A stretch of DNA of 42,512 nucleotides from a bacterium. GTDB taxonomy: Bacteria; Patescibacteriota; Gracilibacteria; UBA1369; PNNO01. Positions 1-8,174 of the stretch are shown one piece after another (position 1 is the stretch's first letter; the number at the start of each line of letters is the position of its first letter). The DNA is taken from contig JAGGUZ010000029.1 in the NCBI GenBank assembly GCA_021158225.1, positions 1-42,512 of the forward strand, given 5' to 3'. A program made the translations under genes and the position numbers. Under the pieces are notes generated by a model, which saw only the letters and a list, made by a program, of their open reading frames with translations, did no database searches and was not told the origin of the DNA.

Positions 1-1397
1 ACTTTTGCATTAGCCCCTGTACCGGAAGCTCCAGATGTTTTTTGTACAGTAATATTATATAATTGATCATCATCACCACCAGCAACTCTAATCCCATGTA
101 TTTCAGAAGCTACCTCAACTTTAAAATCTCTTAACACAACATCGTTAGCCGGATTCGTTCCATCGGGAGCTCCAACTTGAATCGCCGCTACCTCGTCCGT
201 AGAAACAGGGAAACCAGAAGCACGTATTATGGAAGAATCACCATATCCCATTATCTGAATACTATCTCCCGTTATTGTTAAAGTTTTGCCTATATTATGC
301 ACTCCAGGCAAAAGAGTAATGAGCCCTCCACTTCCGGTAGACTCAAGACTTGCAATAGCACCTCTTAAATTCATATCTGGAGAAACAACAATTGAATTTG
401 CTGGTATAGAATACACCGTACCACTTGTATAAACTCGCCCACCAACCATTAAACTAACATCCCAATCCGACATTTGAAGTGGATTATCCGAACTGGTTAC
501 ATCAATAAATATTGTTGAAGTCCCATGAATATTTTCGGGCAATTTATCTTTAAGAATCTCTCCATTGCCACCAGATTCATCACATTTTACAAATTTCATT
601 GTTACTACCGGAGGAGACCCGGCATTACTATCTATAAGAGAATCCCCACTATCTTGAATATCAAAATCAACCCACTCAAACAATAAGGAACTTGATCCGG
701 AGCTTACATCAATTGCCATGGAATCGGTGATAGAATTTATATCAAACTTTAAACTGTTAAAAGTTGTATCAAAAGCATCAATCTGCCCACTACCAGAAAC
801 CTGAATTGTTGTACTGGGTTCTCCTTTTCCTATTAAAATAATATTTTTTAAATTAACCTGAGTTGTAATTTGATGAGTTTCGGCAGAAAGAAGCATAATT
901 CCACCAGAAAGAGTATTGAGATAAGCGGATGCACTTGCTATATCTGAATAATCCGACCCCGAAGATCCAACAGTAACAACTTTGGTTGAAGTACTATTAA
1001 TCGCTGTAATATCGGTCCAATTAGTTCCGTTACACACGTAAGTTTTAGTATTTGCCGTGTTGTGATACATCCGACCGGAATAAGTTGCATTACAAGTTGG
1101 AGCACTGGCCAAATTCTCCACTTTGAAATCCTTTATTTCATTTCCACCAAGATTTATATCTGCGTTAAAAGAAAACCAAGAATTTGTTGTATCCCACAGC
1201 ATATATTTATCTATAGTCCCCCCAAACTGCAGTTTTACATCTCCACCAATATCATCCGCATCCAATACAAAAGTATTATCAATTTCATCACTTATATTAC
1301 TATTTATAATAGTTGTACCTTGCGCAAAAACAGGTAAATATCCGTTAAGAGATACCAGTAACACAATAAGAATTGCAAATTTCTTTTTAATGCCCAT
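1..1397 (-). CDS. Secreted beta-rich surface protein, C-terminus cut by window edge
   Basis: I read this frame directly: ATG at 1397-1395 on the minus strand, then 465 codons with no stop to the window edge. The first 25 residues are a classical signal peptide (basic GIKKK, hydrophobic ILIVLLVS, cleavage after VFA), so the protein is exported. Residues about 99-130 contain a cysteine-bearing GRMYHNT...YVCNGTNW segment, of a kind common in surface and tail-fibre-like proteins. Two related segments, about residues 165-200 (GGIMLLSAETHQI) and 357-393 (GGLITLLPGVHNI), share the pattern GG-hydrophobic-LL-H-I followed by an IxGxG turn, as in pectate-lyase-like parallel beta helices. It is probably an adhesin or surface-layer protein. 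No enzymatic residues can be assigned. Function is inference; export is well supported. Confidence 0.75.
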   Translation of the reverse strand, partial: MGIKKKFAILIVLLVSLNGYLPVFAQGTTIINSNISDEIDNTFVLDADDIGGDVKLQFGGTIDKYMLWDTTNSWFSFNADINLGGNEIKDFKVENLASAPTCNATYSGRMYHNTANTKTYVCNGTNWTDITAINSTSTKVVTVGSSGSDYSDIASASAYLNTLSGGIMLLSAETHQITTQVNLKNIILIGKGEPSTTIQVSGSGQIDAFDTTFNSLKFDINSITDSMAIDVSSGSSSLLFEWVDFDIQDSGDSLIDSNAGSPPVVTMKFVKCDESGGNGEILKDKLPENIHGTSTIFIDVTSSDNPLQMSDWDVSLMVGGRVYTSGTVYSIPANSIVVSPDMNLRGAIASLESTGSGGLITLLPGVHNIGKTLTITGDSIQIMGYGDSSIIRASGFPVSTDEVAAIQVGAPDGTNPANDVVLRDFKVEVASEIHGIRVAGGDDDQLYNITVQKTSGASGTGANAK

Positions 1398-1532
1398 CTT
1401 TAATTGTTGTTTTTTAAATTCGTTTAATTATATCATGGATTATGCAAAAACAAAAGGCTTTTAGCCTATATGTTAGCCTTTAATTAAAGAATAATACATG
1501 ATATAATGTAAAGATATACTTACTCGCACATA
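1398..1532. promoter_or_regulatory. Divergent intergenic region with hairpin and TATAAT box
   Basis: This 135 bp spacer separates two divergent genes. It holds a TATAAT at 1502-1507, about 25 bases before the start at 1533, without a convincing -35. It also holds an inverted repeat (AAAGGCT at 1453-1459, AGCCTTT at 1475-1481). No gene ends here, so the hairpin is not an obvious terminator; it may be an operator or a leader structure. Confidence 0.35.
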
Positions 1533-3092
1533 ATGAGCGATAAAGCCAAACAAAACCCAAAAGAAGCTAAAGAGTCTACTGCAAGCACAGAAAATATGGA
1601 TAGCACTCGTGCAAAAAGACTGGCTGAACAAGTAAAGAAACGAGGCAAAGAGAAGGCAATAATAGCTTCATCAGAAAGATCCCTAGCAACACTTAGAGAA
1701 AATTTGGGGGTAGAACCAAAATCATCAGAGTCTTTATCTTTTTCCTCAAAGGAATTGCAAAGAATAGAAAAAGCTCTTCATCTTCATCTAACCGGACTTA
1801 ACAAAAAAACTCTAGCGTATCGGATAAAAATGTTAACAGTGGAAGAGCTTGAAAAAGCGGAAACAATTGAAGCTGGTACTGGAGCAAGGCTTTTTACAAT
1901 ACTTGAGAGAGCAAACAAGAAAGAATCCGTTTCTCTTGGCTATAAGTTTAAGAAAAACGACAAAATAACCGTTCATTTCAGAAATAACGAGGTTGCAGAA
2001 GATAATTACGGGATGAGACATCTTTTTAAAAAACAACCGGAAATAAGACAAGTTCGCATTAAACAAACAACCGCTCGTGGTAAAGGACGTGAAGGAATTG
2101 CAACAAGAAGATCTCTGGATGGAAATTTTTATTTTGATGACGGCTCGTATGCACCGATTTTTACTGGGACACAAATTGAAGTGGTGCAAATATTTTCAAA
2201 AGCGCAACTCAATGAATACAAAAAAAACAGTGTTAAATATAATATAGGTGGGAAAACCAGATATCTTCCAAGTTCTGAAGCAGAACAATATTCAAAATAC
2301 TATGGAATTGCCCCACCTTCAACCACCCGAGATATAAACCAAAACCGAGAATACTGGAGAAGAATTAACGGAACCGATTACTCTCAATCCAACAAAAAAA
2401 GGCGTGTTGTTAGCGCAACAGAATATATTCCAAAAAACGAAAGGGGAAAACAATTCATCTCAAAATGGCGGGAAATCATACAGATAAACAGCTTGCAACA
2501 ATTAATTGATATGCGTGATCAAATTCCCCTTCTTCCTGACGATCCGATAGTTGCAATTCCAGGCGAAAGAAGAGGAATGCGTCTTCGATACGGAGCAGCG
2601 TTAAGATACGCACTGTTTAAGAGATATGCCGAAATCAAAGGCCACAGAGTTTCATTAACATCCTCATACAGAAGCGCAAAATTACAAGCCAAATTATGGT
2701 ATAGAGGTCTTGCTAAAAGAATGCGAAAATATCACTTGCGCTATCCGAATAAATCTTCAAGAGAAATTGGAAGAATGGCCATAGCTGAAAACAGAAGATT
2801 TATAGCCCCTCCGGGAAGGTCTCATCATAATACCGGCGGAGCAATAGATATGAGAATATCCGGCTTGACTATGCGGAAATATAGAGGCTCTAGAAGAAAT
2901 TACCAACTCGCAATGAGAACAGAGACTATATCCACCGGAGTTACCGGCAACAACAAAAAAGCATTGGAAACCGTGCTTTATATGAACAGAGAATTAAAAG
3001 CATCTTACTTTCTTGGAACAAACTATTTCCATGAAACATGGCACTGGAATATCGATAAAAGAAACGGGAAAATGATATACAGAAATGTTTAA
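1533..3092 (+). CDS. VanY-like M15 peptidase (D-Ala-D-Ala carboxypeptidase family) with long basic N-terminal region
   Basis: This 519-residue protein ends in a zinc peptidase domain of the M15 (VanY/DdcY) family, which trims D-Ala from peptidoglycan stem peptides. Visible motifs are SSYRS near residue 377, the zinc signature SHHNTGGAID at 430-439 (likely ligands H432 and D439), and ETWHW at 501-505 (catalytic E501, ligand H504). The first 340 residues are unusual: a charged disordered start, helical segments, and a beta-rich middle. I see no signal peptide or membrane helix, which is odd for a cell-wall enzyme. It may be released by lysis, carried by a non-classical route, or anchored by the basic region. 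ATG start; TAA stop 7 bp from the convergent glycosidase gene. Family assignment is firm; substrate is inferred. Confidence 0.8.
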   Translation: MSDKAKQNPKEAKESTASTENMDSTRAKRLAEQVKKRGKEKAIIASSERSLATLRENLGVEPKSSESLSFSSKELQRIEKALHLHLTGLNKKTLAYRIKMLTVEELEKAETIEAGTGARLFTILERANKKESVSLGYKFKKNDKITVHFRNNEVAEDNYGMRHLFKKQPEIRQVRIKQTTARGKGREGIATRRSLDGNFYFDDGSYAPIFTGTQIEVVQIFSKAQLNEYKKNSVKYNIGGKTRYLPSSEAEQYSKYYGIAPPSTTRDINQNREYWRRINGTDYSQSNKKRRVVSATEYIPKNERGKQFISKWREIIQINSLQQLIDMRDQIPLLPDDPIVAIPGERRGMRLRYGAALRYALFKRYAEIKGHRVSLTSSYRSAKLQAKLWYRGLAKRMRKYHLRYPNKSSREIGRMAIAENRRFIAPPGRSHHNTGGAIDMRISGLTMRKYRGSRRNYQLAMRTETISTGVTGNNKKALETVLYMNRELKASYFLGTNYFHETWHWNIDKRNGKMIYRNV

Positions 3093-3099
3093 ATAATAA

Positions 3100-4461
3100 T
3101 TAACGAAGTATACGGTCTTTGATCCGTTTCGCATATTTACTTATCATATGATCCGTTACCTTTCCGGTTTTACAAATTTCCGAATAAACCTGACTGCTTG
3201 ATTTTGGAATTCTCTCGAATGTTCTATGGTTCATTGCTACAAGCCCAAAAGGTTGAGTGTAACCTTCCGCCCATTCAAAATTATCTATAAAAGACCAATA
3301 CAGATATCCTCTAATATCAACTCCATCACGCATTGCTCTGTTTATAGCATCCAAATGTCTTACTATGTAAGAAATTCGCTGAGTATCGTCAAGTGTTGAT
3401 ATTCCGTTTTCAGTAATAAATATAGGTTTCTTAACTTTTCTGTAAGTAAGTTTTAGAAGATAATAAAGTCCATCTGGAAAAACTTCCCAATTAAATAGTG
3501 TGCGTTCCATAGTTTTGTCCGTATGAAGCCTCATATGGAGAGGTGACTTAAAAACGGAAAATTTACAAGCACATCTAAAATAATAATTAACACCGACAAA
3601 ATCCAAACTTTCTTTAGCATTATGAATTTTCCCGTAACCGAATAGAAGTGAATATCTGCCGGTATAAAACGGCTTAAAATACAGTTTGTTATAAAGATAT
3701 TGATACATTCTCGCTACGGCTCTACCCATTATACTTCGCTTGTTCTGCGGATCAAACCAGACAAAACTTTTCGCAAAACCAACCTGAGAATTTCTCCAAC
3801 CATTATTACGATAAACCTCTTTTATAATCTGATAAGCATCTATATGGACGTGTAAAAGTTCTTTTAAAACTTTAATAAATTTTATAATACTATGTTCCCC
3901 GGGAGGCCAAAGCCCTTCCCAGTAACTAAAGTTTGTATAAACATACGGTTCATTTATGGTTATCCAATATTCAACCAAATCCCCAAGCTCGGTAACAATT
4001 CTTCTTACATATCTGTTAAAAATTTTTCTACCGTTTGGATTTAAAAAACCTCCTTGTTCTAAAAACCAATACGGCAAAGTAAAATGGAAGAGTGTTACCA
4101 TCGGCTTAATTCCATCTTTCTTTAATTCAAGAAGGACTTTCCTGTAATGAGCTATCTCCCTTTTGTTAAACTGCCCCTCGGTTTGCTCTATCCTGCTCCA
4201 CTCAATTGAGAGCCTGTGCATTGAATGATGCATATTCTTCATCATTGCAAAATCTTTTTTATAAAGATTATAATGATTACAAGCATCTCCGGACACCTGT
4301 CTATTTAAGATTTTCCCTTTTTGTTCCCACTCCCACCAATCGTTAAAAATATTTTGGCCTTCAACTTGGTGTGCGGACATAGAAGTTCCCCAATAAAAAT
4401 TCCTTGGAAATTTAATCTCGTAATGCTTTCTTTTTGGATTTTGTTTGTGTTTCTTTGTCAT
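3100..4461 (-). CDS. Glycoside hydrolase family 1 (beta-glucosidase-like)
   Basis: At 453 residues this matches the usual GH1 length. GH1 enzymes cleave beta-linked glucosides, galactosides or 6-phospho-glucosides by a retaining mechanism. Landmarks are the N-terminal FYWGTSMSAHQVEG, the acid/base glutamate in TINEP (E171), the nucleophile in ITENG (E351), and the late FEWAEGY segment that binds the glycone. There is no signal peptide, so it should act in the cytoplasm on imported sugars. The stretch around FWxxGRYxxxF is shorter than in some GH1 members, so substrate cannot be called. The 5' end overlaps the upstream part of the divergent DJ-1 reading frame only if that frame is extended to its first possible start; the chosen starts do not overlap. 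Confidence 0.93.
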   Translation of the reverse strand: MTKKHKQNPKRKHYEIKFPRNFYWGTSMSAHQVEGQNIFNDWWEWEQKGKILNRQVSGDACNHYNLYKKDFAMMKNMHHSMHRLSIEWSRIEQTEGQFNKREIAHYRKVLLELKKDGIKPMVTLFHFTLPYWFLEQGGFLNPNGRKIFNRYVRRIVTELGDLVEYWITINEPYVYTNFSYWEGLWPPGEHSIIKFIKVLKELLHVHIDAYQIIKEVYRNNGWRNSQVGFAKSFVWFDPQNKRSIMGRAVARMYQYLYNKLYFKPFYTGRYSLLFGYGKIHNAKESLDFVGVNYYFRCACKFSVFKSPLHMRLHTDKTMERTLFNWEVFPDGLYYLLKLTYRKVKKPIFITENGISTLDDTQRISYIVRHLDAINRAMRDGVDIRGYLYWSFIDNFEWAEGYTQPFGLVAMNHRTFERIPKSSSQVYSEICKTGKVTDHMISKYAKRIKDRILR

Positions 4462-4531
4462 AATTCATTGGTTGCTTTATAGTATAGCAAATTTTATAGT
4501 GGTAACGAAGTATTTTATTAATCAAAAAGCT

Positions 4532-5053
4532 ATGGATTTATCATCAAAAAAAGTAATTATGATTATCGCCCCGGAAGATTTCCGCGATGAAGAATATTTT
4601 CACACACGTGAATCACTAGAGAAAAGAGGAGTAAATGTGGAAGTTACAAGCCTGCAAAAAACAGCCGTGAGCGCAATTGATCATACGAAGGTTGAAGTCG
4701 ATAAGCTTCTAAATGAAGTGAATGAAGATTACGATGCAATTGTCTTTATTGGAGGAGCCGGGGCAAAAGTTTATTTCGACAACGAAGATGCACTTTCTTT
4801 GGCAAAGAATTATTACGAAAACGGAAAGATAGTCGCGGCAATTTGCATTGCTCCCTTAATTTTGGCACACGCAAAACTATTGCAAGACAAACAAGCAACT
4901 TGTTGGGATGGAGCACGAGATGAATTAAGTACTTTTGGAGCTGAGTTCACAGGAAACGATGTAACAGTTGACGGAAAAATAATAACCGCAAACGGCCCAA
5001 AAGCGGCCTGTGAATTCGGAGAAAACATTGCCGACGCACTTGAAAAAGCCTAA
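4532..5053 (+). CDS. DJ-1/PfpI family protein (ThiJ-like)
   Basis: This 173-residue protein belongs to the class I glutamine amidotransferase-like DJ-1/PfpI superfamily, whose members include deglycase/chaperone-like and stress proteins. The nucleophile elbow is AAICIAPLILA with Cys105, and the supporting acidic residue is in APEDFRDEE (E15). A GGAGAK loop near residue 75 is also typical. I chose ATG 4532 because the homologous fold begins with the SSKKVIMIIAP strand; an in-frame start at 4445 would add 29 hydrophobic residues and overlap the glycosidase gene. No Shine-Dalgarno motif is visible. Its stop overlaps the stop of the decayed reading frame on the other strand. The precise reaction is unknown. 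Confidence 0.85.
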   Translation: MDLSSKKVIMIIAPEDFRDEEYFHTRESLEKRGVNVEVTSLQKTAVSAIDHTKVEVDKLLNEVNEDYDAIVFIGGAGAKVYFDNEDALSLAKNYYENGKIVAAICIAPLILAHAKLLQDKQATCWDGARDELSTFGAEFTGNDVTVDGKIITANGPKAACEFGENIADALEKA

Positions 5054-5249
5054 GTTTGAATAAGCAATGTAAGAGAACCCTCCAAAGCTGTAATAGCCTC
5101 GCTCAAGTCACTTGAATTTCGATGATGATAATCTATGCATAGAGTCTTGAATTTCTTTGTTTCTGCTAGGCGTTCACATTTTTCACGCAAACCTTTTGTT
5201 CCGACATTTTATTCTTTGGCAGTTTTGATTTTTCAAAAACATTGTTCAT
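5050..5249 (-). pseudogene. Small frameshifted reading frame, unknown family
   Basis: On the minus strand an ATG at 5249 opens 27 codons (MNNVFEKSKLPKN...) that stop at TAG 5168-5166. A second frame, open from 5208 to TAG 5052-5050, reads GTKGLREKCERLAETKKF... and ends LEGSLTLLIQT, with natural-looking composition. One indel would join them into a protein of about 65 residues. I do not recognise the family. It could be a recent pseudogene, a sequencing error, or chance; the second half resembles coding sequence more than the first. Confidence 0.35.
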
Positions 5250-5466
5250 AATTTTTTTGTTTAGAAAATATTATTAAACCGTATTAATATATTACAACCT
5301 ATTTTGCTTTACTGTAAACAATTTAAGTAAAACTCTACAGCTAAACCTGTAACCATTTTTTGCATACTATTTTTGTTCAATAAATACACATATTCAAGCA
5401 TATACCTACATATATTTTGGGAAATTGTTTTTACTACTTTTCACCGTAAAGATTTTTCCATCAAGT

Positions 5467-5482
5467 ACCACATATTGTGTTT
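5467..5482 (+). promoter_or_regulatory. NrdR-like box 1
   Basis: The sequence ACCACATATTGTGTTT resembles the 16-bp NrdR box (acaCwATATaTwGtgt), matching at about 11 of 16 positions. Its centre is 32 bp from the centre of box 2, about three helical turns, which is the spacing typical of paired NrdR sites upstream of ribonucleotide reductase genes. Confidence 0.5.
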
Positions 5483-5510
5483 GACTAAAGGAATATACGC
5501 TACATATATG
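5481..5510 (+). promoter_or_regulatory. Putative nrdJ promoter
   Basis: A TTGACT -35 box (5481-5486) is followed after 18 bp by TATATG (5505-5510). The -10 lies inside NrdR-like box 2. Confidence 0.45.
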
Positions 5511-5514
5511 TAGT
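5499..5514 (+). promoter_or_regulatory. NrdR-like box 2
   Basis: A perfect 14-bp palindrome, CTACATATATGTAG (5500-5513), sits within the window expected for the second NrdR box. Its fit to the published consensus is weaker than that of box 1, but symmetry, spacing and gene context agree. It covers the predicted -10 element, so binding would block transcription. Confidence 0.45.
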
Positions 5515-5708
5515 TTTTGCAACTTAAGTTTGATTTTTCGTATTGCATTTAGACCTACCTGAAATTATAGTCGTAAGTGCATTATTCATTCCGCGCTCAA
5601 GGCAAGGCTTTCTAAAATAGGGCAAGCCTGTATTGGATGGAAGTAAGACTTACGTCTCTCTTTTTGCACCCCTCTGTATGTATATCTCTTAACCATTAAA
5701 AAATAAGC

Positions 5709-8156
5709 ATGTCTCAAATCAAAAAAATTCAAAAACGTGATGGTCGAATTGTTGATTTTGATCAGGAAAGAATTATGCAAGCCATATGGAAAGCAGCTCA
5801 AGCTGTTGGTGGAACAGATCCATCAGAAGCCGAGAAAATTTCAAATCAAGTCGCCGCAGTTCTTGAAGTGTTTTTTAAGAGTGAAGATGAAATTCCAACA
5901 GTTGAACAAATCCAAGATCTTGTTGAAAAAATCCTTATTGAGGGAGGACATGCAAAAACAGCAAAAGCATATATTATATATAGACAAAAACGAGCAGAAG
6001 AACGTGATCAAAAAGAAGCAATTCTTGGAATTGGAAAGAGCGACACATCGTTAAACTTTTCCACGAACGCACTTAAGGTCCTCGAAAAAAGATACCTGCT
6101 TAAAGATGATCAAGGAAATACGGTTGAAACGCCGGAAGATATGTTAAGACGTGTTGCCAGAGCTGTTGCATCTTCGGAAGCAAATTACAACGGAAATGAA
6201 CAAGAGATGGAAGAGAAATTTTTTGATATGATGAAAGAACTTGAATTTATGCCTAATTCTCCAACATTAATGAATGCCGGAACGGGAATAGGACAATTAT
6301 CGGCTTGTTTTGTATTACCGGTAGAAGATTCCATGGAGGGAATTTTCGAAAGTTTAAAAGATGCAGCTCTCATTCATAAAAGCGGAGGTGGAACCGGATT
6401 CTCGTTTACAAAATTAAGACCGTCAAACGATCTTGTGCATTCAACCACCGGCGTTTCATCCGGACCGATATCTTTTATGAAAGTTTTTGATGCTGCAACC
6501 GATGTAATTAAACAAGGAGGAAAAAGACGTGGAGCAAATATGGGAATTTTACGCATTGATCATCCGGATATTCTTGATTTTATACAAATGAAATCCGATA
6601 TGAAAACTTTACAGAATTTCAACATTTCGGTTGCTATAACCGATGGATTTATGCAAGCACTCGAAAATGATGCGGAATACGATCTTATTAATCCGCGTGA
6701 CGGAGAGCCTGTGAAGAAAATGCGCGCCAGAATGGTATGGGATATTATACTTTCAAATGCATGGAGAAACGGAGATCCCGGGCTTATTTTTATAGATGAG
6801 ATTAATAGACACAACATATGTCCTCATCTTGGAAAAATTGAAGCAACAAATCCTTGTGGGGAACAACCACTTCTTGCATATGAAAGCTGTAATTTGGGGT
6901 CAATAAATCTAAATAAGTTCATAAATGAAGATTCAAGCGATATAGATTGGGATAAACTTCGAGAAAAAGTGCACTTGGCTATACATTTTTTGGACAATAT
7001 TATAGACATAAACCACTTCCCTATAGAGAAGATTGCACAGAGAACAAAAAGCACAAGAAAAGTCGGACTTGGAATAATGGGTTTTGCAGATATTCTTTAT
7101 AGATTACGCATTAAATATAACAGCGAAGAAGGTATTAATTTTGCCGAAAAACTTATGCAATTCATTAATTCCGAAGCGCAAAAACAATCCATGCTTCTTG
7201 CGGAAACAAGAGGTGTATTCCCTGCCTACGAAGGATCTTTGCATGAAAAGAACGGAGTTAAAATGAGAAACACATGTGTAACTACCGTAGCTCCAACAGG
7301 CACAATTGGTATGCTTGCCGAAGCTTCCGGAGGGCTTGAACCTAATTTTGCAATCTCCTTTATTAAGAATGTTATGGATGGAACAGAACTTGTGTACACA
7401 AATAAATATTTTGAAGAGGTAGCTCAAAAAGAAGGTTTCTTTTCTAAGGAATTAATGAGAGAAATCGCAAAAGTCGGATCTATCCAAAATTTTGAAGAAA
7501 TTCCGGAAGGAATCAGGAATATATTTGTTACAGCACAAGATATTACTCCGGAATGGCACGTTAGAATGCAAGCAGCATTTCAAAAACATGTGGATTCATC
7601 TGTTTCGAAAACAATTAATTTCCCAACAGATGCAGAAATTAAAGATATAGAAGATTCATACAAACTAGCATATAAACTCGGTTGTAAAGGAGTAACTATT
7701 TATCGTGATAAAAGTCGTGAATCTCAAGTGCTTAACATAGGAAAAGTTAACAAGAAGAAAGAAGAAAACAGCGTTACAAAAAATTACGAACCTGTTAAAC
7801 CCCCTACTCAAGCGCAACCTCTTACACAAGAAAATTTTGAAGAAAGAAAACATGTAAAAGTTGAGACTAAAGCACAAGAAGTCACCCTCCCCCTTGTTAG
7901 CGATGATAAGAATTCATCTCAATCACAAACATCGGCGGAATATAATTCTATGGTAGAAGAATTCACACTCCCACCGGTACAACCACAAGGAGAACTAAAA
8001 TCTGTTGGCGCAACAAGCGTAATAACTCAACCTAAGATACTTACAAAACACGAGATTATGGATAGAAAAGTTTGTCCGGAATGCGGAGCCCCTTTACAAA
8101 TTGCTGAAGGGTGTATGCTGTGTCTTGGATGTGGATTCTCGGCTTGCACAGTTTAA
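5709..8156 (+). CDS. nrdJ: Adenosylcobalamin-dependent (class II) ribonucleotide reductase
   Basis: This 815-residue enzyme makes deoxyribonucleotides from ribonucleotides using a B12-derived radical. Residues 1-100 form an ATP-cone, which senses ATP/dATP. The catalytic barrel shows PNSPTLMNAG (182-191), a first redox cysteine in LSACF (C200), a KSGGGTGFSF loop (224-233), the radical-site motif NPCGEQPL (C383, E385), ESCNLGSINL (C394), and the phosphate-binding PTGTIGMLAEASGG near 530. The tail has two CxxC pairs (CPECG...CLGCG) of the zinc-ribbon type seen in NrdJ enzymes, likely used for thiol relay. A linker of about 100 residues, rich in Q, E and P, precedes it. No nrdB-like subunit or NrdG activase is next to it, consistent with class II. 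It is the only nucleotide-reduction gene in the window. Confidence 0.95.
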   Translation: MSQIKKIQKRDGRIVDFDQERIMQAIWKAAQAVGGTDPSEAEKISNQVAAVLEVFFKSEDEIPTVEQIQDLVEKILIEGGHAKTAKAYIIYRQKRAEERDQKEAILGIGKSDTSLNFSTNALKVLEKRYLLKDDQGNTVETPEDMLRRVARAVASSEANYNGNEQEMEEKFFDMMKELEFMPNSPTLMNAGTGIGQLSACFVLPVEDSMEGIFESLKDAALIHKSGGGTGFSFTKLRPSNDLVHSTTGVSSGPISFMKVFDAATDVIKQGGKRRGANMGILRIDHPDILDFIQMKSDMKTLQNFNISVAITDGFMQALENDAEYDLINPRDGEPVKKMRARMVWDIILSNAWRNGDPGLIFIDEINRHNICPHLGKIEATNPCGEQPLLAYESCNLGSINLNKFINEDSSDIDWDKLREKVHLAIHFLDNIIDINHFPIEKIAQRTKSTRKVGLGIMGFADILYRLRIKYNSEEGINFAEKLMQFINSEAQKQSMLLAETRGVFPAYEGSLHEKNGVKMRNTCVTTVAPTGTIGMLAEASGGLEPNFAISFIKNVMDGTELVYTNKYFEEVAQKEGFFSKELMREIAKVGSIQNFEEIPEGIRNIFVTAQDITPEWHVRMQAAFQKHVDSSVSKTINFPTDAEIKDIEDSYKLAYKLGCKGVTIYRDKSRESQVLNIGKVNKKKEENSVTKNYEPVKPPTQAQPLTQENFEERKHVKVETKAQEVTLPLVSDDKNSSQSQTSAEYNSMVEEFTLPPVQPQGELKSVGATSVITQPKILTKHEIMDRKVCPECGAPLQIAEGCMLCLGCGFSACTV

Positions 8157-8174
8157 TAACTTTATAAAAGAATA

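Larger units (their letters stand above)
5212..5708 (+). promoter_or_regulatory. nrdJ upstream control region, no gene seen in it
   Basis: This AT-rich stretch has no convincing protein or tRNA gene. It carries two NrdR-like boxes and a promoter (listed separately), plus looser copies of the same words further up (ACACATATT at 5386-5394, CTACATATAT at 5406-5415). If the promoter call is right, the transcript has a leader of about 190 nt, which includes a small stem (AGGCTT 5605-5610 with AAGCCT 5624-5629). I looked for a cobalamin riboswitch, expected upstream of B12-related genes, and saw no B12 box. Confidence 0.45.

Noticed and set aside
1062-1464. Plus-strand reading frames of 91 and 113 codons
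   Set aside because: They lie opposite a long minus-strand frame with a signal peptide and natural protein sequence, so they are shadows.
1453-1481. Hairpin as a transcription terminator
   Set aside because: It lies between two divergent starts, so no transcript ends there in either direction.
5212-5708. Cobalamin riboswitch upstream of the B12-dependent reductase
   Set aside because: No recognisable B12 box or multi-stem core was found; only one short stem is visible.
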